Below are positions 49,652 through 58,927 of a DNA stretch of 64,000 nucleotides, piece after piece. The position numbers and the translations under genes were made by a program. Within the stretch, counting starts at the first letter, position 1, and each line of letters begins with the position of its first letter. Source of the stretch: Streptomyces sp. NBC_00691. GTDB lineage: Bacteria; Actinomycetota; Actinomycetes; Streptomycetales; Streptomycetaceae. Under the pieces are notes generated by a model. It ran no database searches and had not been told where the DNA came from. It saw nothing but the letters and a program-made list of their open reading frames with translations. The DNA is taken from the NCBI RefSeq assembly GCF_036226665.1, contig NZ_CP109007.1:3574501-3638500 (forward strand), given 5' to 3'.

Positions 49652-51322
49652 CTACGTCGTACGACGCCTCCGCGCCCCCGGGCGCCTCTCACTGGGCCGG
49701 GTGACCGGATCCCCCGCCTCCAGCGCGGCCTCCCGACGCCGGAGGCCGAAGTCGGCCAGCGCCTCCGCCAGCTTGTGCACCGACGGCTCGGGCGACAGCA
49801 CGTCGACCCGCAGCCCGTGCTCCTCGGCGGTCTTCGCCGTGGCGGGGCCGATGCAGGCGATGACGGTCACGTTGTGCGGCTTGCCGGCGATGCCGACCAG
49901 GTTCCGCACGGTCGACGAGGAGGTGAAGAGCACGGCGTCGAAGCCGCCGCCCTTGATCGCCTCACGCGTGTCCGCCGGCGGCGGCGACGCGCGCACGGTC
50001 CGGTAGGCGGTGACGTCGTCGACCTCCCACCCGAGCTCGATCAGGCCCGCGACCAGCGTCTCCGTCGCGATGTCGGCCCGCGGCAGGAAGACGCGGTCGA
50101 TCGGGTCGAAGACCGGGTCGTACGGCGGCCAGTCCTCCAGGAGTCCGGCGGCGGACTGCTCCCCGCTGGGCACCAGGTCCGGCTTCACACCGAAGTCGAC
50201 CAGCGCCGCGGCCGTCTGCTCGCCCACCGCCGCGACCTTGATCCCGGCGAAGGCACGGGCGTCGAGCCCGTACTCCTCGAACTTCTCGCGGACGGCCTTC
50301 ACCGCGTTGACCGACGTGAAGGCGATCCACTCGTAGCGACCGGTCACGAGCCCCTTGACCGCACGCTCCATCTGCTGGGGCGTGCGCGGCGGCTCGACGG
50401 CGATGGTCGGCACCTCGTGCGGCACCGCGCCGTACGAACGCAGCTGGTCGGAGAGCGACGCGGACTGCTCCTTGGTGCGCGGCACGAGCACCCGCCAGCC
50501 GAAGAGCGGCTTCGACTCGAACCACGACAGCTGGTCCCGCTGCGCCGGGGCGCTGCGCTCGCCGACCACGGCTATGACCGGCCGGTGGCCCTCGGGCGAG
50601 GGCAGGACCTTGCCCTGCTTGAAGACCTGGGCGATGGTGCCGAGCGTGGCGTTCCAGGTCCGCTGCCGGGTGGTGGTGCCGGCGACGGTGACGGTGAGCG
50701 GGGTGTCCGGCTTACGGCCTGCCGCCACCAGTTCACCGGCGGCCGCGGCCACCGAGTCGAGCGAGGTGGACACGACGACGGTGCCGTCGGAGGCGCCGAC
50801 CTCGGTCCAGCACCGCTCGTCGGCGGTGCGGGCGTCGACGAATCGCACGTCGGTGCCCTGGGCGTCACGGAGCGGGACACCCGCGTACGCGGGTACGCCG
50901 ACGGCCGTGGCGACGCCGGGGACGACCTCGAAGGGGATGCCCTCGGCGGCGCAGACGAGCATCTCGGCTCCGGCGTTCCCGTCGAGGCCGGGGTCGCCGG
51001 TCACCGCTCGGACGACCCGCCTGCCGCCCCTCGCGGCCTCCATGACAAGATTGGCCGCGTCCCTCAACACGGGGACTCCGGCGGTTGTTGACGCCTCGTC
51101 AACAACCGTCAGCTCCGGCGTGCTCACCCCCGCGCGCGCGTGGCCGCGAACGACCTCGAGCACCTCCGGCTCGGCGATCAGGACATCCGCTCCGGCGAGG
51201 GCCTCCACGGCCCTGAGGGTCAGGAGTCCGGGGTCACCGGGGCCTGCGCCGAGGAATGTGACGTGTCCATGGCCCGGGAGGGCCGGGGACAGCGGGCTGG
51301 TGGTCGGGCTGACGGGGTTCAA
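49652..51322 (-). CDS. hemD: Fused uroporphyrinogen-III C-methyltransferase-like / uroporphyrinogen-III synthase
   Basis: A 556-residue two-domain protein common in actinobacteria. Residues 20-260 are CobA/SUMT-like (VTFLGAGPGDPGLLTLRAVEAL, PGVATAVGVPAYAGVPL), and residues 275-545 are HemD (LFGWRVLVPRTKEQSASLSDQL, EWIAFTSVNAVKAV, LFTSSSTVRNLVG), which closes the tetrapyrrole ring. The usual SUMT motif GDPFVFGRGGEE is replaced by TGDPGLDGNAGAEM. The start is TTG 51322, overlapping the hemC stop by four bases. Confidence 0.9.
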   Translation of the reverse strand: MNPVSPTTSPLSPALPGHGHVTFLGAGPGDPGLLTLRAVEALAGADVLIAEPEVLEVVRGHARAGVSTPELTVVDEASTTAGVPVLRDAANLVMEAARGGRRVVRAVTGDPGLDGNAGAEMLVCAAEGIPFEVVPGVATAVGVPAYAGVPLRDAQGTDVRFVDARTADERCWTEVGASDGTVVVSTSLDSVAAAAGELVAAGRKPDTPLTVTVAGTTTRQRTWNATLGTIAQVFKQGKVLPSPEGHRPVIAVVGERSAPAQRDQLSWFESKPLFGWRVLVPRTKEQSASLSDQLRSYGAVPHEVPTIAVEPPRTPQQMERAVKGLVTGRYEWIAFTSVNAVKAVREKFEEYGLDARAFAGIKVAAVGEQTAAALVDFGVKPDLVPSGEQSAAGLLEDWPPYDPVFDPIDRVFLPRADIATETLVAGLIELGWEVDDVTAYRTVRASPPPADTREAIKGGGFDAVLFTSSSTVRNLVGIAGKPHNVTVIACIGPATAKTAEEHGLRVDVLSPEPSVHKLAEALADFGLRRREAALEAGDPVTRPSERRPGARRRRTT

Positions 51323-52305
51323 AGTGCTCGCTCCCCCATAAGACCGGCCGCACCCTTGGCGAGCATCTCGTCCGCGAGTTCGCGTCCGAGCGCCATGGCC
51401 TCGTCGTGCGAGGTGGGTACGGGTCCGGTGGTGGACAGCTGCACCAGCGTCGAGCCGTCGGTGGTGCCGACGACGCCACGCAGGCGCATCTCGGTGACAA
51501 CCTGCCCGTGACCGGGGTCGTCGGCCAGCAGGTCGGCCAGCGCACCCACAGGTGCGGAGCAGCCGGCCTCCAGGGCGGCGAGCAGGGATCGCTCGGCGGT
51601 CACGGCGGCCCGGGTGAGCGGGTCGTCGAGCTCGGCGAGCGCGGTGACGAGTTCGGCGTTCGACGCCGGACACTCGATCGCCAGTGCCCCCTGACCGGGG
51701 GCGGGCAGGACGGAGTCGACCGACAGGTGGTCGAGCGACAGCGAGCCGGTGAGCTCCGCCGTCCCGCCGATGCGGTTGAGGCCCGCGGCGGCGAGAACCA
51801 CCGCGTCCAGTTCCCCGCCGCGTACGTAACCGACCCGGGTGTCGATGTTGCCCCGGATCGGGACACAGGTGAGTTCCAGGCCGTGATTGCGCGCGTACGC
51901 GTGGAGCTGGGCCATGCGCCGCGGCGAGCCGGTGCCGACCCGGGCGCCCTTGGGCAGCCGGTCCAGCGTCAGTCCGTCGCGGGCGATCAGCACGTCGCGC
52001 GGGTCCTCGCGCTCCGGGATCGCGGCCAGCACCAGGTCCGGGTGCTGCGCGGTCGGCAGGTCCTTCAGGGAGTGGACGGCGAAGTCCACCTCGTCCGCGA
52101 GCAGCGCGTCACGCAGGGCGGCGACGAAGACGCCGGTGCCGCCGATCTGCGCGAGGTGCTCCCGGGAGGTGTCCCCGTACGTCGTGATCTCCACGAGCTC
52201 GACGGGCCGGCCGGTCAGCCGCCGGACGGCGTCGGCCACGTGCCCGGACTGGGCCATGGCGAGCTTGCTGCGCCTGGTCCCGAGCCTCAGTGCCCTCTCG
52301 GTCAT
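51319..52305 (-). CDS. hemC: Hydroxymethylbilane synthase (porphobilinogen deaminase)
   Basis: A 328-residue enzyme polymerising four porphobilinogens. It opens LRLGTRRSKLAMAQSGHVADA. The catalytic Asp is in FAVHSLKDLP and the dipyrromethane-cofactor cysteine in LEAGCSAPVGA. It overlaps hemA by four bases upstream (52302-52305) and hemD downstream, all translationally coupled. Confidence 0.95.
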   Translation of the reverse strand: MTERALRLGTRRSKLAMAQSGHVADAVRRLTGRPVELVEITTYGDTSREHLAQIGGTGVFVAALRDALLADEVDFAVHSLKDLPTAQHPDLVLAAIPEREDPRDVLIARDGLTLDRLPKGARVGTGSPRRMAQLHAYARNHGLELTCVPIRGNIDTRVGYVRGGELDAVVLAAAGLNRIGGTAELTGSLSLDHLSVDSVLPAPGQGALAIECPASNAELVTALAELDDPLTRAAVTAERSLLAALEAGCSAPVGALADLLADDPGHGQVVTEMRLRGVVGTTDGSTLVQLSTTGPVPTSHDEAMALGRELADEMLAKGAAGLMGERAL

Positions 52306-53666
52306 ACTCGCCCTCGGTTCTTGACGTCGGCGTCATTCAGGTCGGCCCGGCTGACAGAAGCCACCGTCTCCGGGTCGAGGTCGAAGAGTGTCCGCAGCGC
52401 GTCCGCGTACCCGGCGCCGCCGGGCTCGCTCGCCAGCTGCTTGACCCGCACGGTCGGCGCGTGCAGGAGCTTGTCGACCACGCGGCGCACGGTCTGGGTG
52501 ATCTCGGCGCGCTGCTTGTCGTCGAGGCCGGGCAGCCGGCCCTCGAGCCGGGCGACCTCGCCGGCCACCACGTCGGCGGCCATGGTGCGCAGGGCGACGA
52601 CGGTGGGGGTGATGTGGGCGGCGCGCTGGGCGGCGCCGAAGGCGGCGACCTCGTCGGAGACGATGCCGCGCACCTGGTCGACGTCGGCGGCCATGGGCGC
52701 GTCGGCGGAGGCCTCGGCGAGCGACTCGATGTCGACGAGCCGGACACCGGGGATGCGGTGGGCGGCGGCGTCGATGTCGCGGGGCATGGCGAGGTCGAGC
52801 AGGGCGAGCGGGGTGCGGCGGCCCTGGACGGCGGCCTCGACGTCGTCCCCGGTGAGGACGAGTCCGGTGGCGCCGGTGCAGGAGACGACGACGTCGGCAC
52901 GTGTCAGTTCGTCGCCGACGGCAACCATCTCGACCGCGTGCGCGGTCACCCCCGTGCCCCCGGGCTCGTTCAGGATCTGCGCGAGCCGCTCGGCGCGGGC
53001 CAGGGTGCGGTTGGCGATGACGATCTCGGAGACGCCGGAACGCGCGAGCGTGGCGGCGGCGAGCGAGGACATCGACCCGGCGCCGATGACGAGCGCCTTC
53101 TTGCCCTTGGCCCAGGTGTCGACGTCGCTGCCGTCCGTGCTGTCGACGAGTCGCTCGAGCCCGAAGGTGACGAGCGACTGCCCGGCCCGGTCGATCCCGG
53201 TCTCGCTGTGGGCGCGCTTGCCGACCCTCAGGGCCTGCTGGAACAGGTCGTTGAGGAGGCGGCCGGCGGTGTGCAGTTCCTGACCGAGGGCGAGGGCGTC
53301 CTTGATCTGGCCGAGGATCTGACCCTCGCCGACGACCATGGAGTCGAGCCCGCAGGCCACCGAGAAGAGGTGGTGGACGGCCCGGTCCTCGTAGTGCACA
53401 TAGAGGTAGGGGGTGAGCTCGTCCAGGCCGACGCCGCTGTGCTGCGCGAGCAGCGTGGACAGCTCGGCGACCCCGGCGTGGAACTTGTCCACGTCGGCGT
53501 AGAGCTCGATGCGGTTGCACGTGGCCAGGACGGTGCCCTCGGCGGCCGGTTCGGCGGCGAGGGTGTCCTGGAGGAGCTTGGCCTGGGTGTCCGCCGCGAG
53601 TGCCGCCCGCTCCAGGATGGAGACGGGTGCGCTGCGGTGGCTGAGGCCGACGACGAGGAGACTCAT
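52302..53666 (-). CDS. hemA: Glutamyl-tRNA reductase
   Basis: A 454-residue GluTR that reduces glutamyl-tRNA to glutamate-1-semialdehyde, the first committed step, feeding HemL. The catalytic Cys50 lies in LATCNRIELYAD. NADPH binding is in LVIGAGSMSSLAAATLARSGVSEIVIANRT, and a C-terminal dimer domain follows. It overlaps rex by four bases upstream (53663-53666), so Rex controls it. Confidence 0.95.
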   Translation of the reverse strand: MSLLVVGLSHRSAPVSILERAALAADTQAKLLQDTLAAEPAAEGTVLATCNRIELYADVDKFHAGVAELSTLLAQHSGVGLDELTPYLYVHYEDRAVHHLFSVACGLDSMVVGEGQILGQIKDALALGQELHTAGRLLNDLFQQALRVGKRAHSETGIDRAGQSLVTFGLERLVDSTDGSDVDTWAKGKKALVIGAGSMSSLAAATLARSGVSEIVIANRTLARAERLAQILNEPGGTGVTAHAVEMVAVGDELTRADVVVSCTGATGLVLTGDDVEAAVQGRRTPLALLDLAMPRDIDAAAHRIPGVRLVDIESLAEASADAPMAADVDQVRGIVSDEVAAFGAAQRAAHITPTVVALRTMAADVVAGEVARLEGRLPGLDDKQRAEITQTVRRVVDKLLHAPTVRVKQLASEPGGAGYADALRTLFDLDPETVASVSRADLNDADVKNRGRV

Positions 53667-54460
53667 GCCGGCATCACGGCGGGGACGTCCCCGTCGGGTC
53701 CCTTGCGGCCGGCGCCCGTGGTCCCACGGGGGGCGGGCGGCGCGACGGCCGCGGCGTTCTCCGCCGCGTCGGCGGCGTCGGCCTCGGCGTTCGACTCCTC
53801 GCCGGCCTTGCGCTGCTCGTGGAAGGCGAGGATCTGCAGCTCGATGGAGAGGTCGACCTTGCGTACGTCCACGCCGTCGGGCACGGAGAGCACGGTCGGG
53901 GCGAAGTTCAGGATGGAGGTGACTCCGGCGGCCACGAGCCGGTCGCAGACCTGCTGGGCGACGCCGGCCGGGGTCGCGATGACGCCGATGGAGACGCCGT
54001 CCTCCTCGATGATCTTCTCGAGGTCGTCGCTGTGCTGGACGGGGATCCCGGCGACCGGCTTGCCGGTCATGGCGGGGTCGGCGTCGATCAGTGCGGCGAC
54101 GCGGAAGCCGCGGGAGGCGAAACCGCCGTACCCGGCGAGCGCGGCACCGAGGTTACCGATGCCGACGATGACGACCGGCCAGTCCTGGGTGAGCCCCAGC
54201 TCACGCGAGATCTGGTAGACGAGGTACTCGACGTCGTAGCCGACCCCGCGGGTGCCGTAGGACCCCAGGTAGCTGAAGTCCTTGCGCAGCTTCGCGGAGT
54301 TGACCCCCGCCGCGGCGGCGAGCTCTTCGGAGGAGACCGTGGGTACGGAGCGCTCCGAGAGCGCGGTGAGTGCGCGCAGATACAGCGGAAGCCGGGCGAC
54401 GGTGGCCTCGGGAATTCCTCGGCTACGGGTCGCCGGTCGGTGAGTTCGGCCAGTTGCCAC
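53663..54460 (-). CDS. rex: Redox-sensing repressor Rex
   Basis: Rex senses NADH/NAD+ and represses respiratory genes. The 265-residue protein has an N-terminal winged helix (ARLPLYLRALTALSERSVPTVSSEELAAAAGVNSAKLRKDFSYLGSYGTRGVGY) and a Rossmann domain (VVIVGIGNLGAALAGYGGF). GTG 54460 follows CAGGAG. The tail after residue 225 is Ala/Asp-rich. It heads rex-hemA-hemC-hemD behind its own operator. Confidence 0.95.
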   Translation of the reverse strand: MATGRTHRPATRSRGIPEATVARLPLYLRALTALSERSVPTVSSEELAAAAGVNSAKLRKDFSYLGSYGTRGVGYDVEYLVYQISRELGLTQDWPVVIVGIGNLGAALAGYGGFASRGFRVAALIDADPAMTGKPVAGIPVQHSDDLEKIIEEDGVSIGVIATPAGVAQQVCDRLVAAGVTSILNFAPTVLSVPDGVDVRKVDLSIELQILAFHEQRKAGEESNAEADAADAAENAAAVAPPAPRGTTGAGRKGPDGDVPAVMPA

Positions 54461-54536
54461 GGTGCTCCTGCGGGATGAGCGGGGCTGCAGGCGGCCATAT
54501 GTCCCAAGACCGCCCCGTCGAATGCAGGCTATGTCT

Positions 54537-54554
54537 TTGTGAACGCGTGCACAA
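54537..54554. promoter_or_regulatory. Rex operator (ROP) upstream of rex
   Basis: TTGTGAACGCGTGCACAA matches the Rex operator pattern TTGTGAAN-N-TTCACAA at most positions. It lies 77 bases upstream of the rex start, in the position expected for autoregulation. Confidence 0.85.
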
Positions 54555-54732
54555 AGATGGTGTCCGTTTTGTCCGGCCAAAGTGACCGGGGTCACGCGGC
54601 TGGTTCGTATCGTCACGGAACCGCACGGCGTGTCAGCGCGTTGAGAACCCGAAGGGGGCAAAACCGCACACACTCCTCACGACCCCGCCCCCGAAGCCCA
54701 ACAAAACGTCCACGATGGTAGCCGCCTTTCGG

Positions 54733-55014
54733 TCACGCACCCAGTTCGCGGCGGAGCCTCCCGGCGTCCACACGCCAGAAGGTGTGCTGCTCCCCGTCGA
54801 CCAGGACGACGGGAATCTGCTCCCAATATGCCCGGTGGAGCTCCTCGTCCCGGGTGATGTCCTTCTCCTCCCAGCGCGCGCCCGTCTCCGCGCACACGGC
54901 CTCGATCACCGCACGGGCGTCGTCGCAGAGATGACAGCCCGGCTTGCCGATCAGCGTCACGGTGCGCGACCCGGCGTCCGCCTTCTTCTTCGTCCGTCCG
55001 AACATGACGGCCAT
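54733..55014 (-). CDS. Glutaredoxin-like protein
   Basis: A 93-residue thioredoxin-fold protein with active site CHLC in KPGCHLCDDARAVIEAVCAETGARWEEKDITRDEELHRAYWEQIPVVLVDGEQH. Similar small DUF836/glutaredoxin-like proteins flank Rex genes in actinobacteria. ATG 55014 follows AGGGA. A later ATG at 55005 would remove three residues. Confidence 0.88.
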   Translation of the reverse strand: MAVMFGRTKKKADAGSRTVTLIGKPGCHLCDDARAVIEAVCAETGARWEEKDITRDEELHRAYWEQIPVVLVDGEQHTFWRVDAGRLRRELGA

Positions 55015-55107
55015 TCTGTCCCTGATTAACAGGGGAGCCCCACAGTGTTCACGCCGCGGCATCGTCACAAGTCGGGAAGTACCGAACAGACTGGCTATGC
55101 TCACGGC

Positions 55108-56064
55108 ATGGCCGCTCTGGGATGGCTCACCCCTCGTAGGCGCTCCGCCACCGCGCGCAGCGTTCTCGCAGGCGAGGCCGCTGCCGAGGCAGCGCGCAAG
55201 TCCTCGCTCCAGCTGGAAAGGGAGCGGGAGGAGGCGGCCCACGAACCCGCGGAGGCCGAGTCCCCGCCCGAGCCCGAGTTCCCGGTCGTCGGCGACGTGC
55301 GGGCGGCCGCGTTCTTCGACCTCGACAACACCGTGATGCAGGGCGCGTCGATCTTCCACTTCGGCCGCGGCCTGTACAAGCGGAAGTTCTTCCAGCGCCG
55401 CGAACTCGCCCGCTTCGCCTGGGCACAGGCCTGGTTCCGGATCGCCGGCGTCGAGGACCCCGAGCACATCCAGGAAGCCCGCGACAGCGCCCTGTCCATC
55501 GTCAAGGGTCACCGCGTCTCCGAACTGATGTCGATCGGTGAGGAGATCTACGACGAGTACATGGCCGACCGCATCTGGCCCGGCACCCGCGACCTCGCCC
55601 AGGCGCACCTGGACGCGGGACAGAAGGTCTGGCTGGTCACGGCCGCCCCGGTCGAGACGGCCACGATCATCGCCCGCAGGCTCGGCCTGACGGGCGCGCT
55701 GGGCACGGTCGCCGAGTCCGTCGACGGCGTCTACACGGGCAGGCTGGTCGGCGAGCCCCTGCACGGCCCGGCGAAGGCCGAGGCGGTACGGGCCCTCGCC
55801 TCCGCCGAGGGCCTCGACCTGAGCCGCTGCGCCGCCTACAGCGACTCGCACAACGACATCCCGATGCTGTCGCTCGTCGGCCACCCGTACGCGATCAACC
55901 CGGACACGAAGCTCCGCAAGCACGCGAAGGCCCGGGACTGGCGACTGCGCGACTACCGCACCGGCCGCAAGGCCGCCAAGGTCGGCATCCCCGCCGCCGC
56001 GGGCCTGGGCGCCCTGGCCGGCGGCACGGCGGCCGCGGTCGCCCTCCACCGCCGCCGCCACTGA
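55108..56064 (+). CDS. HAD-superfamily hydrolase, subfamily IB
   Basis: A 318-residue HAD-IB phosphatase. The nucleophile motif is AAAFFDLDNTVMQGAS, motif II is VWLVTAAPVET and the acidic pair is CAAYSDSHNDIPML. The N-terminal 60 residues are Ala/Glu-rich and the C terminus has a hydrophobic GIPAAAGLGALAGGTAAAVAL segment, a possible membrane anchor. It lies between the redox genes and bldN. Confidence 0.9.
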   Translation: MAALGWLTPRRRSATARSVLAGEAAAEAARKSSLQLEREREEAAHEPAEAESPPEPEFPVVGDVRAAAFFDLDNTVMQGASIFHFGRGLYKRKFFQRRELARFAWAQAWFRIAGVEDPEHIQEARDSALSIVKGHRVSELMSIGEEIYDEYMADRIWPGTRDLAQAHLDAGQKVWLVTAAPVETATIIARRLGLTGALGTVAESVDGVYTGRLVGEPLHGPAKAEAVRALASAEGLDLSRCAAYSDSHNDIPMLSLVGHPYAINPDTKLRKHAKARDWRLRDYRTGRKAAKVGIPAAAGLGALAGGTAAAVALHRRRH

Positions 56065-56541
56065 GCCCAGGGCGGCCACCGGGGCCGAGGCCGTCGCCCT
56101 CCGGGCCCGGCCCCGCCCTCCTCCCGCGGTGCGCCGGAACGATCTGCCGATACGTTTCGGCTGCGATCATCTGCGACAACCCCGGACCAAGCGCCCTCAC
56201 CCGTCCGTGCTCGAACACCACCGCACAGGTCGACCCCCAGGCATTCCGGGCTCCTTACCCCGCAGCGGCCCCGATCACTCACCGGTCCTGCACTTGAGCA
56301 CAACGCAACGCCCGCACAGTCACACTCGGAAGCAAATCGATCAACAATCGGTCACCAATAGCACTCGGATCCGACTGCAAGCAGTAACAGATCCGTCGTA
56401 ACCGGTGATTTGAGCAACTGGGTGTAGCGCTGCCTGTACGAAGCGTTATTCTCCTGGGACGCAGAAAGGACCCCTCCCGTCGCCACGACGAGTGAACGGT
56501 CCCGCACTGCACGTGATGGAAGCTCTGCCTCTGGGAGTCCC
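56065..56541. other. 477-base regulatory region upstream of bldN
   Basis: No convincing gene. The right part is AT-richer than average. A GGTCACC near 56350 and a GGTGA near 56404 are single half-sites like those of BldD, which is known to control bldN in Streptomyces, but no good paired site is visible. GTTATT at about 56445 could be part of a promoter. Confidence 0.5.
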
Positions 56542-57327
56542 GTGTACCCACACGTCGGGGTTGACACCTCGGGCCTGGCTACGCTGCGCGCAACGGTCCT
56601 CGACCGTTTGCGCGGCTTCGTCCCCACCGCGTACGCCGGCCCTGTCCCCGCCTTCGCCTTCGCCGCACCGGCACCCGCCGGCCCTTGCTATGCCCTGGCC
56701 GATGGTGGTGCCGCCGTGGGCAGACGCGGAGCCCGGTCCGGAACCTCGACCACCCCCCGCCGCCCCACCGCCGACAGCGACAGCGCCCGCATGATGGACC
56801 TGGTCGAGCGGGCCCAGGCGGGCGAGGCCGAGGCCTTCGGCCGGCTGTACGACCAGTACAGCGACACCGTCTACCGCTACATCTACTACCGCGTCGGCGG
56901 GAAGGCGACGGCGGAGGACCTCACAAGTGAGACGTTCCTGCGCGCCCTGCGCCGGATCTCCACCTTCACCTGGCAGGGCCGCGACTTCGGCGCCTGGCTC
57001 GTCACCATCGCCAGGAACCTGGTCGCCGACCACTTCAAGTCGAGCCGCTTCCGCCTGGAAGTGACCACCGGCGAGATGCTCGACGCCAACGAGGTCGAGC
57101 GCAGCCCCGAGGACTCCGTCCTGGAGTCCCTCTCGAACGCCGCACTGCTCGACGCGGTCCGCCGCCTCAATCCCCAGCAGCAGGAGTGCGTCACCCTGCG
57201 CTTCCTCCAGGGCCTCTCGGTCGCCGAGACCGCCCGGGTCATGGGGAAGAACGAGGGGGCGATCAAGACCCTCCAGTACCGGGCCGTCCGCACCCTGGCC
57301 CGCCTGCTCCCGGACGACGCCCGCTGA
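56542..57327 (+). CDS. bldN: Extracytoplasmic-function sigma factor BldN (with N-terminal pro-domain)
   Basis: BldN directs the early aerial-mycelium regulon, including chaplin and rodlin genes. The 261-residue product has the characteristic N-terminal pro-extension of about 85 residues (MYPHVGVDTSGLATLRATVLDRLRGFVPTAYA), which must be removed for activity. Region 2 is ERAQAGEAEAFGRLYDQYSDTVYRYIYYRV, and region 4 ends AVRTLARLLPDDAR. GTG 56542 has GGGAG five bases upstream. It is followed by rsbN, its membrane anti-sigma factor. Confidence 0.95.
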   Translation: MYPHVGVDTSGLATLRATVLDRLRGFVPTAYAGPVPAFAFAAPAPAGPCYALADGGAAVGRRGARSGTSTTPRRPTADSDSARMMDLVERAQAGEAEAFGRLYDQYSDTVYRYIYYRVGGKATAEDLTSETFLRALRRISTFTWQGRDFGAWLVTIARNLVADHFKSSRFRLEVTTGEMLDANEVERSPEDSVLESLSNAALLDAVRRLNPQQQECVTLRFLQGLSVAETARVMGKNEGAIKTLQYRAVRTLARLLPDDAR

Positions 57328-57466
57328 CCGGTTCGCGCCCCCCACACACGCCCCCGCGGACCGGACCGCGCCCCCACCCCCGCAGTTCCCCCCACACCCC
57401 GACGACCCCCGTCCAACTCACAGTCGGTGACGCCTCGATGACGCACTGGTCCGATCATCTTTCGCG

Positions 57467-57495
57467 CGTAACCCAAGTGCCGCGCCGCTCGTTGT
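57467..57495 (+). promoter_or_regulatory. Candidate BldN-dependent promoter of rsbN
   Basis: CGTAAC (57467-57472) and CGTTGT (57490-57495) are separated by 17 bases. As I recall it, the BldN consensus is CGTAAC with CGTTGA about 16 bases away, so this could let BldN drive its own anti-sigma factor, as is known. The start of rsbN is 130 bases downstream. Confidence 0.6.
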
Positions 57496-57625
57496 GCGGG
57501 ATGCAGGCTCCCTGTGGACACGCCATGTCCGCAGCCACTCACTCTTTCGTGTGGATGCGCTCAAGGTGTGCAACCTTCCGGACACCCCGGGGAGTCGACC
57601 GTCATGACGAGAGGAGGTGCCGCCA

Positions 57626-58870
57626 GTGATCGCGAACGTATCGGCGCACCGGCGGGCGAACGCCTTCGCCCAGGCCCTGGAGGACCGGGAGTCCGAGGGC
57701 GCGGTGGCCGAACAGCCGGAGACTCCGGCGGAACCGGCTGAACCAGGGCGGCTGTTGGCCGTGGCAAACGGCCTCGGCGAACTGCCGAAGCCACAGCTGG
57801 ATCCCGAGGTCAAGGTGGTGCAGCGAGCCCAGCTCGTCGCCGCCATGGAAGCGATGCTCATGGAAGGGAGCGCGGCCGGGGCCCCCACGGTGCCCGAGCA
57901 GCGCACCGTCGGCGGCAAGGGCGCCCACCGGGCGTCCCCCCTGCGGAAGCTACGGCCCCGCTCCCGCTGGTCCAAGGGCCTCGCCGCCGGAGGCCTCACG
58001 GTAGGTGTCGCGGCCGGCGCCTTCGGCGGCGTCGCCGCCGCCAGCTCCGACGCGCTCCCCGGCGACTCGCTCTACGGGCTCAAGCGAGGCATGGAGGACA
58101 TCAAACTGGGCATGGCGGACGACGACGCGGACCGCGGCGGCATCTACCTCGACCAGGCGTCCACCCGGCTCAGCGAGGCCCGCAGACTCATGGAGCGCGG
58201 CCGCGTCGGCGACCTCGACCACGAGTCGCTCACCGAGATCCGCAGGGTCCTGGGCGGAATGAAGCACGACGCCACCGAGGGCCACCGGCTGCTGCGCCAG
58301 GCGTACGAACGGGACGGCGAGATCGCCCCGATGGCCCGGCTCAACTCCTTCGCCCAGGCCCACCGGGACACCTGGAACGGCCTCCGCGACCGACTCCCCG
58401 TCCAGTTGTCGGACGTGGGCAGCGAGGTCACGCACGTCTTCGACGCCATGGACGAAGAGGTCGAACCCCTCCAGTCGATGCTCCCCCGCACTCCCGAGAG
58501 GGGTGCGATCGGCACCGGGAGCCCCAGCGGCCGACCGAGCACCTCGCAGAGCTCCCAGGGCACGGACGCCGAGCGTCCGCCGTCCACCCACGAGGCCCCG
58601 CCCTCGGGCAGCCACTCCGCGCAGCCCCGCCCGTCGGGTCCCAGCACGGGCACCAGCCCGAGCGCGGACGGCGGCACCGAATCGCCGGAGGACGACGGTC
58701 TCCTCGGCGGCAGCACCGGCGGACTGCTCAAGCCCCCCGCCACCCCGAGCGGTGTCCCGACCGCCCCCACGGACGGCCAGCAGACGCCCGAGATGCCGGA
58801 CGTCACCATTCCGCCCATCCTGCCGGGCCTGCTACCAGGCCTCGGCATCGACAGCGAGGACGCTCGCTAG
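57626..58870 (+). CDS. rsbN: Anti-sigma factor RsbN for BldN
   Basis: A 414-residue single-pass membrane protein that holds BldN inactive. The cytoplasmic part is residues 1-115, the membrane helix is 119-140 (LAAGGLTVGVAAGAFGGVAAAS), and a DUF5667-like extracytoplasmic domain follows at 145-260 (GDSLYGLKRGMEDIKLGM). The rest is a Ser/Pro/Thr-rich tail of about 150 residues. GTG 57626 has GGAGG eight bases upstream, better than GTG 57617. Confidence 0.92.
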   Translation: MIANVSAHRRANAFAQALEDRESEGAVAEQPETPAEPAEPGRLLAVANGLGELPKPQLDPEVKVVQRAQLVAAMEAMLMEGSAAGAPTVPEQRTVGGKGAHRASPLRKLRPRSRWSKGLAAGGLTVGVAAGAFGGVAAASSDALPGDSLYGLKRGMEDIKLGMADDDADRGGIYLDQASTRLSEARRLMERGRVGDLDHESLTEIRRVLGGMKHDATEGHRLLRQAYERDGEIAPMARLNSFAQAHRDTWNGLRDRLPVQLSDVGSEVTHVFDAMDEEVEPLQSMLPRTPERGAIGTGSPSGRPSTSQSSQGTDAERPPSTHEAPPSGSHSAQPRPSGPSTGTSPSADGGTESPEDDGLLGGSTGGLLKPPATPSGVPTAPTDGQQTPEMPDVTIPPILPGLLPGLGIDSEDAR

Positions 58871-58876
58871 CAAGGA

Positions 58877-58911
58877 GAAGGGGCGCCCCCACGGACGGGG
58901 GGCGCCCCTTC
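58877..58911. terminator. Bidirectional terminator between rsbN and the acyltransferase
   Basis: GAAGGGGCGCCCCC (58877-58890) pairs with GGGGGCGCCCCTTC (58898-58911). Confidence 0.8.
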
Positions 58912-58927
58912 TTCCATGCTCCCGGGG

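Noticed and set aside
56129..56401. A 90-residue frame upstream of bldN
   Set aside because: No conserved motif, poor start, and position in a regulatory region.
56350..56410. BldD box upstream of bldN
   Set aside because: Only unpaired TCACC and GGTGA half-sites were found, too far apart to support a site.
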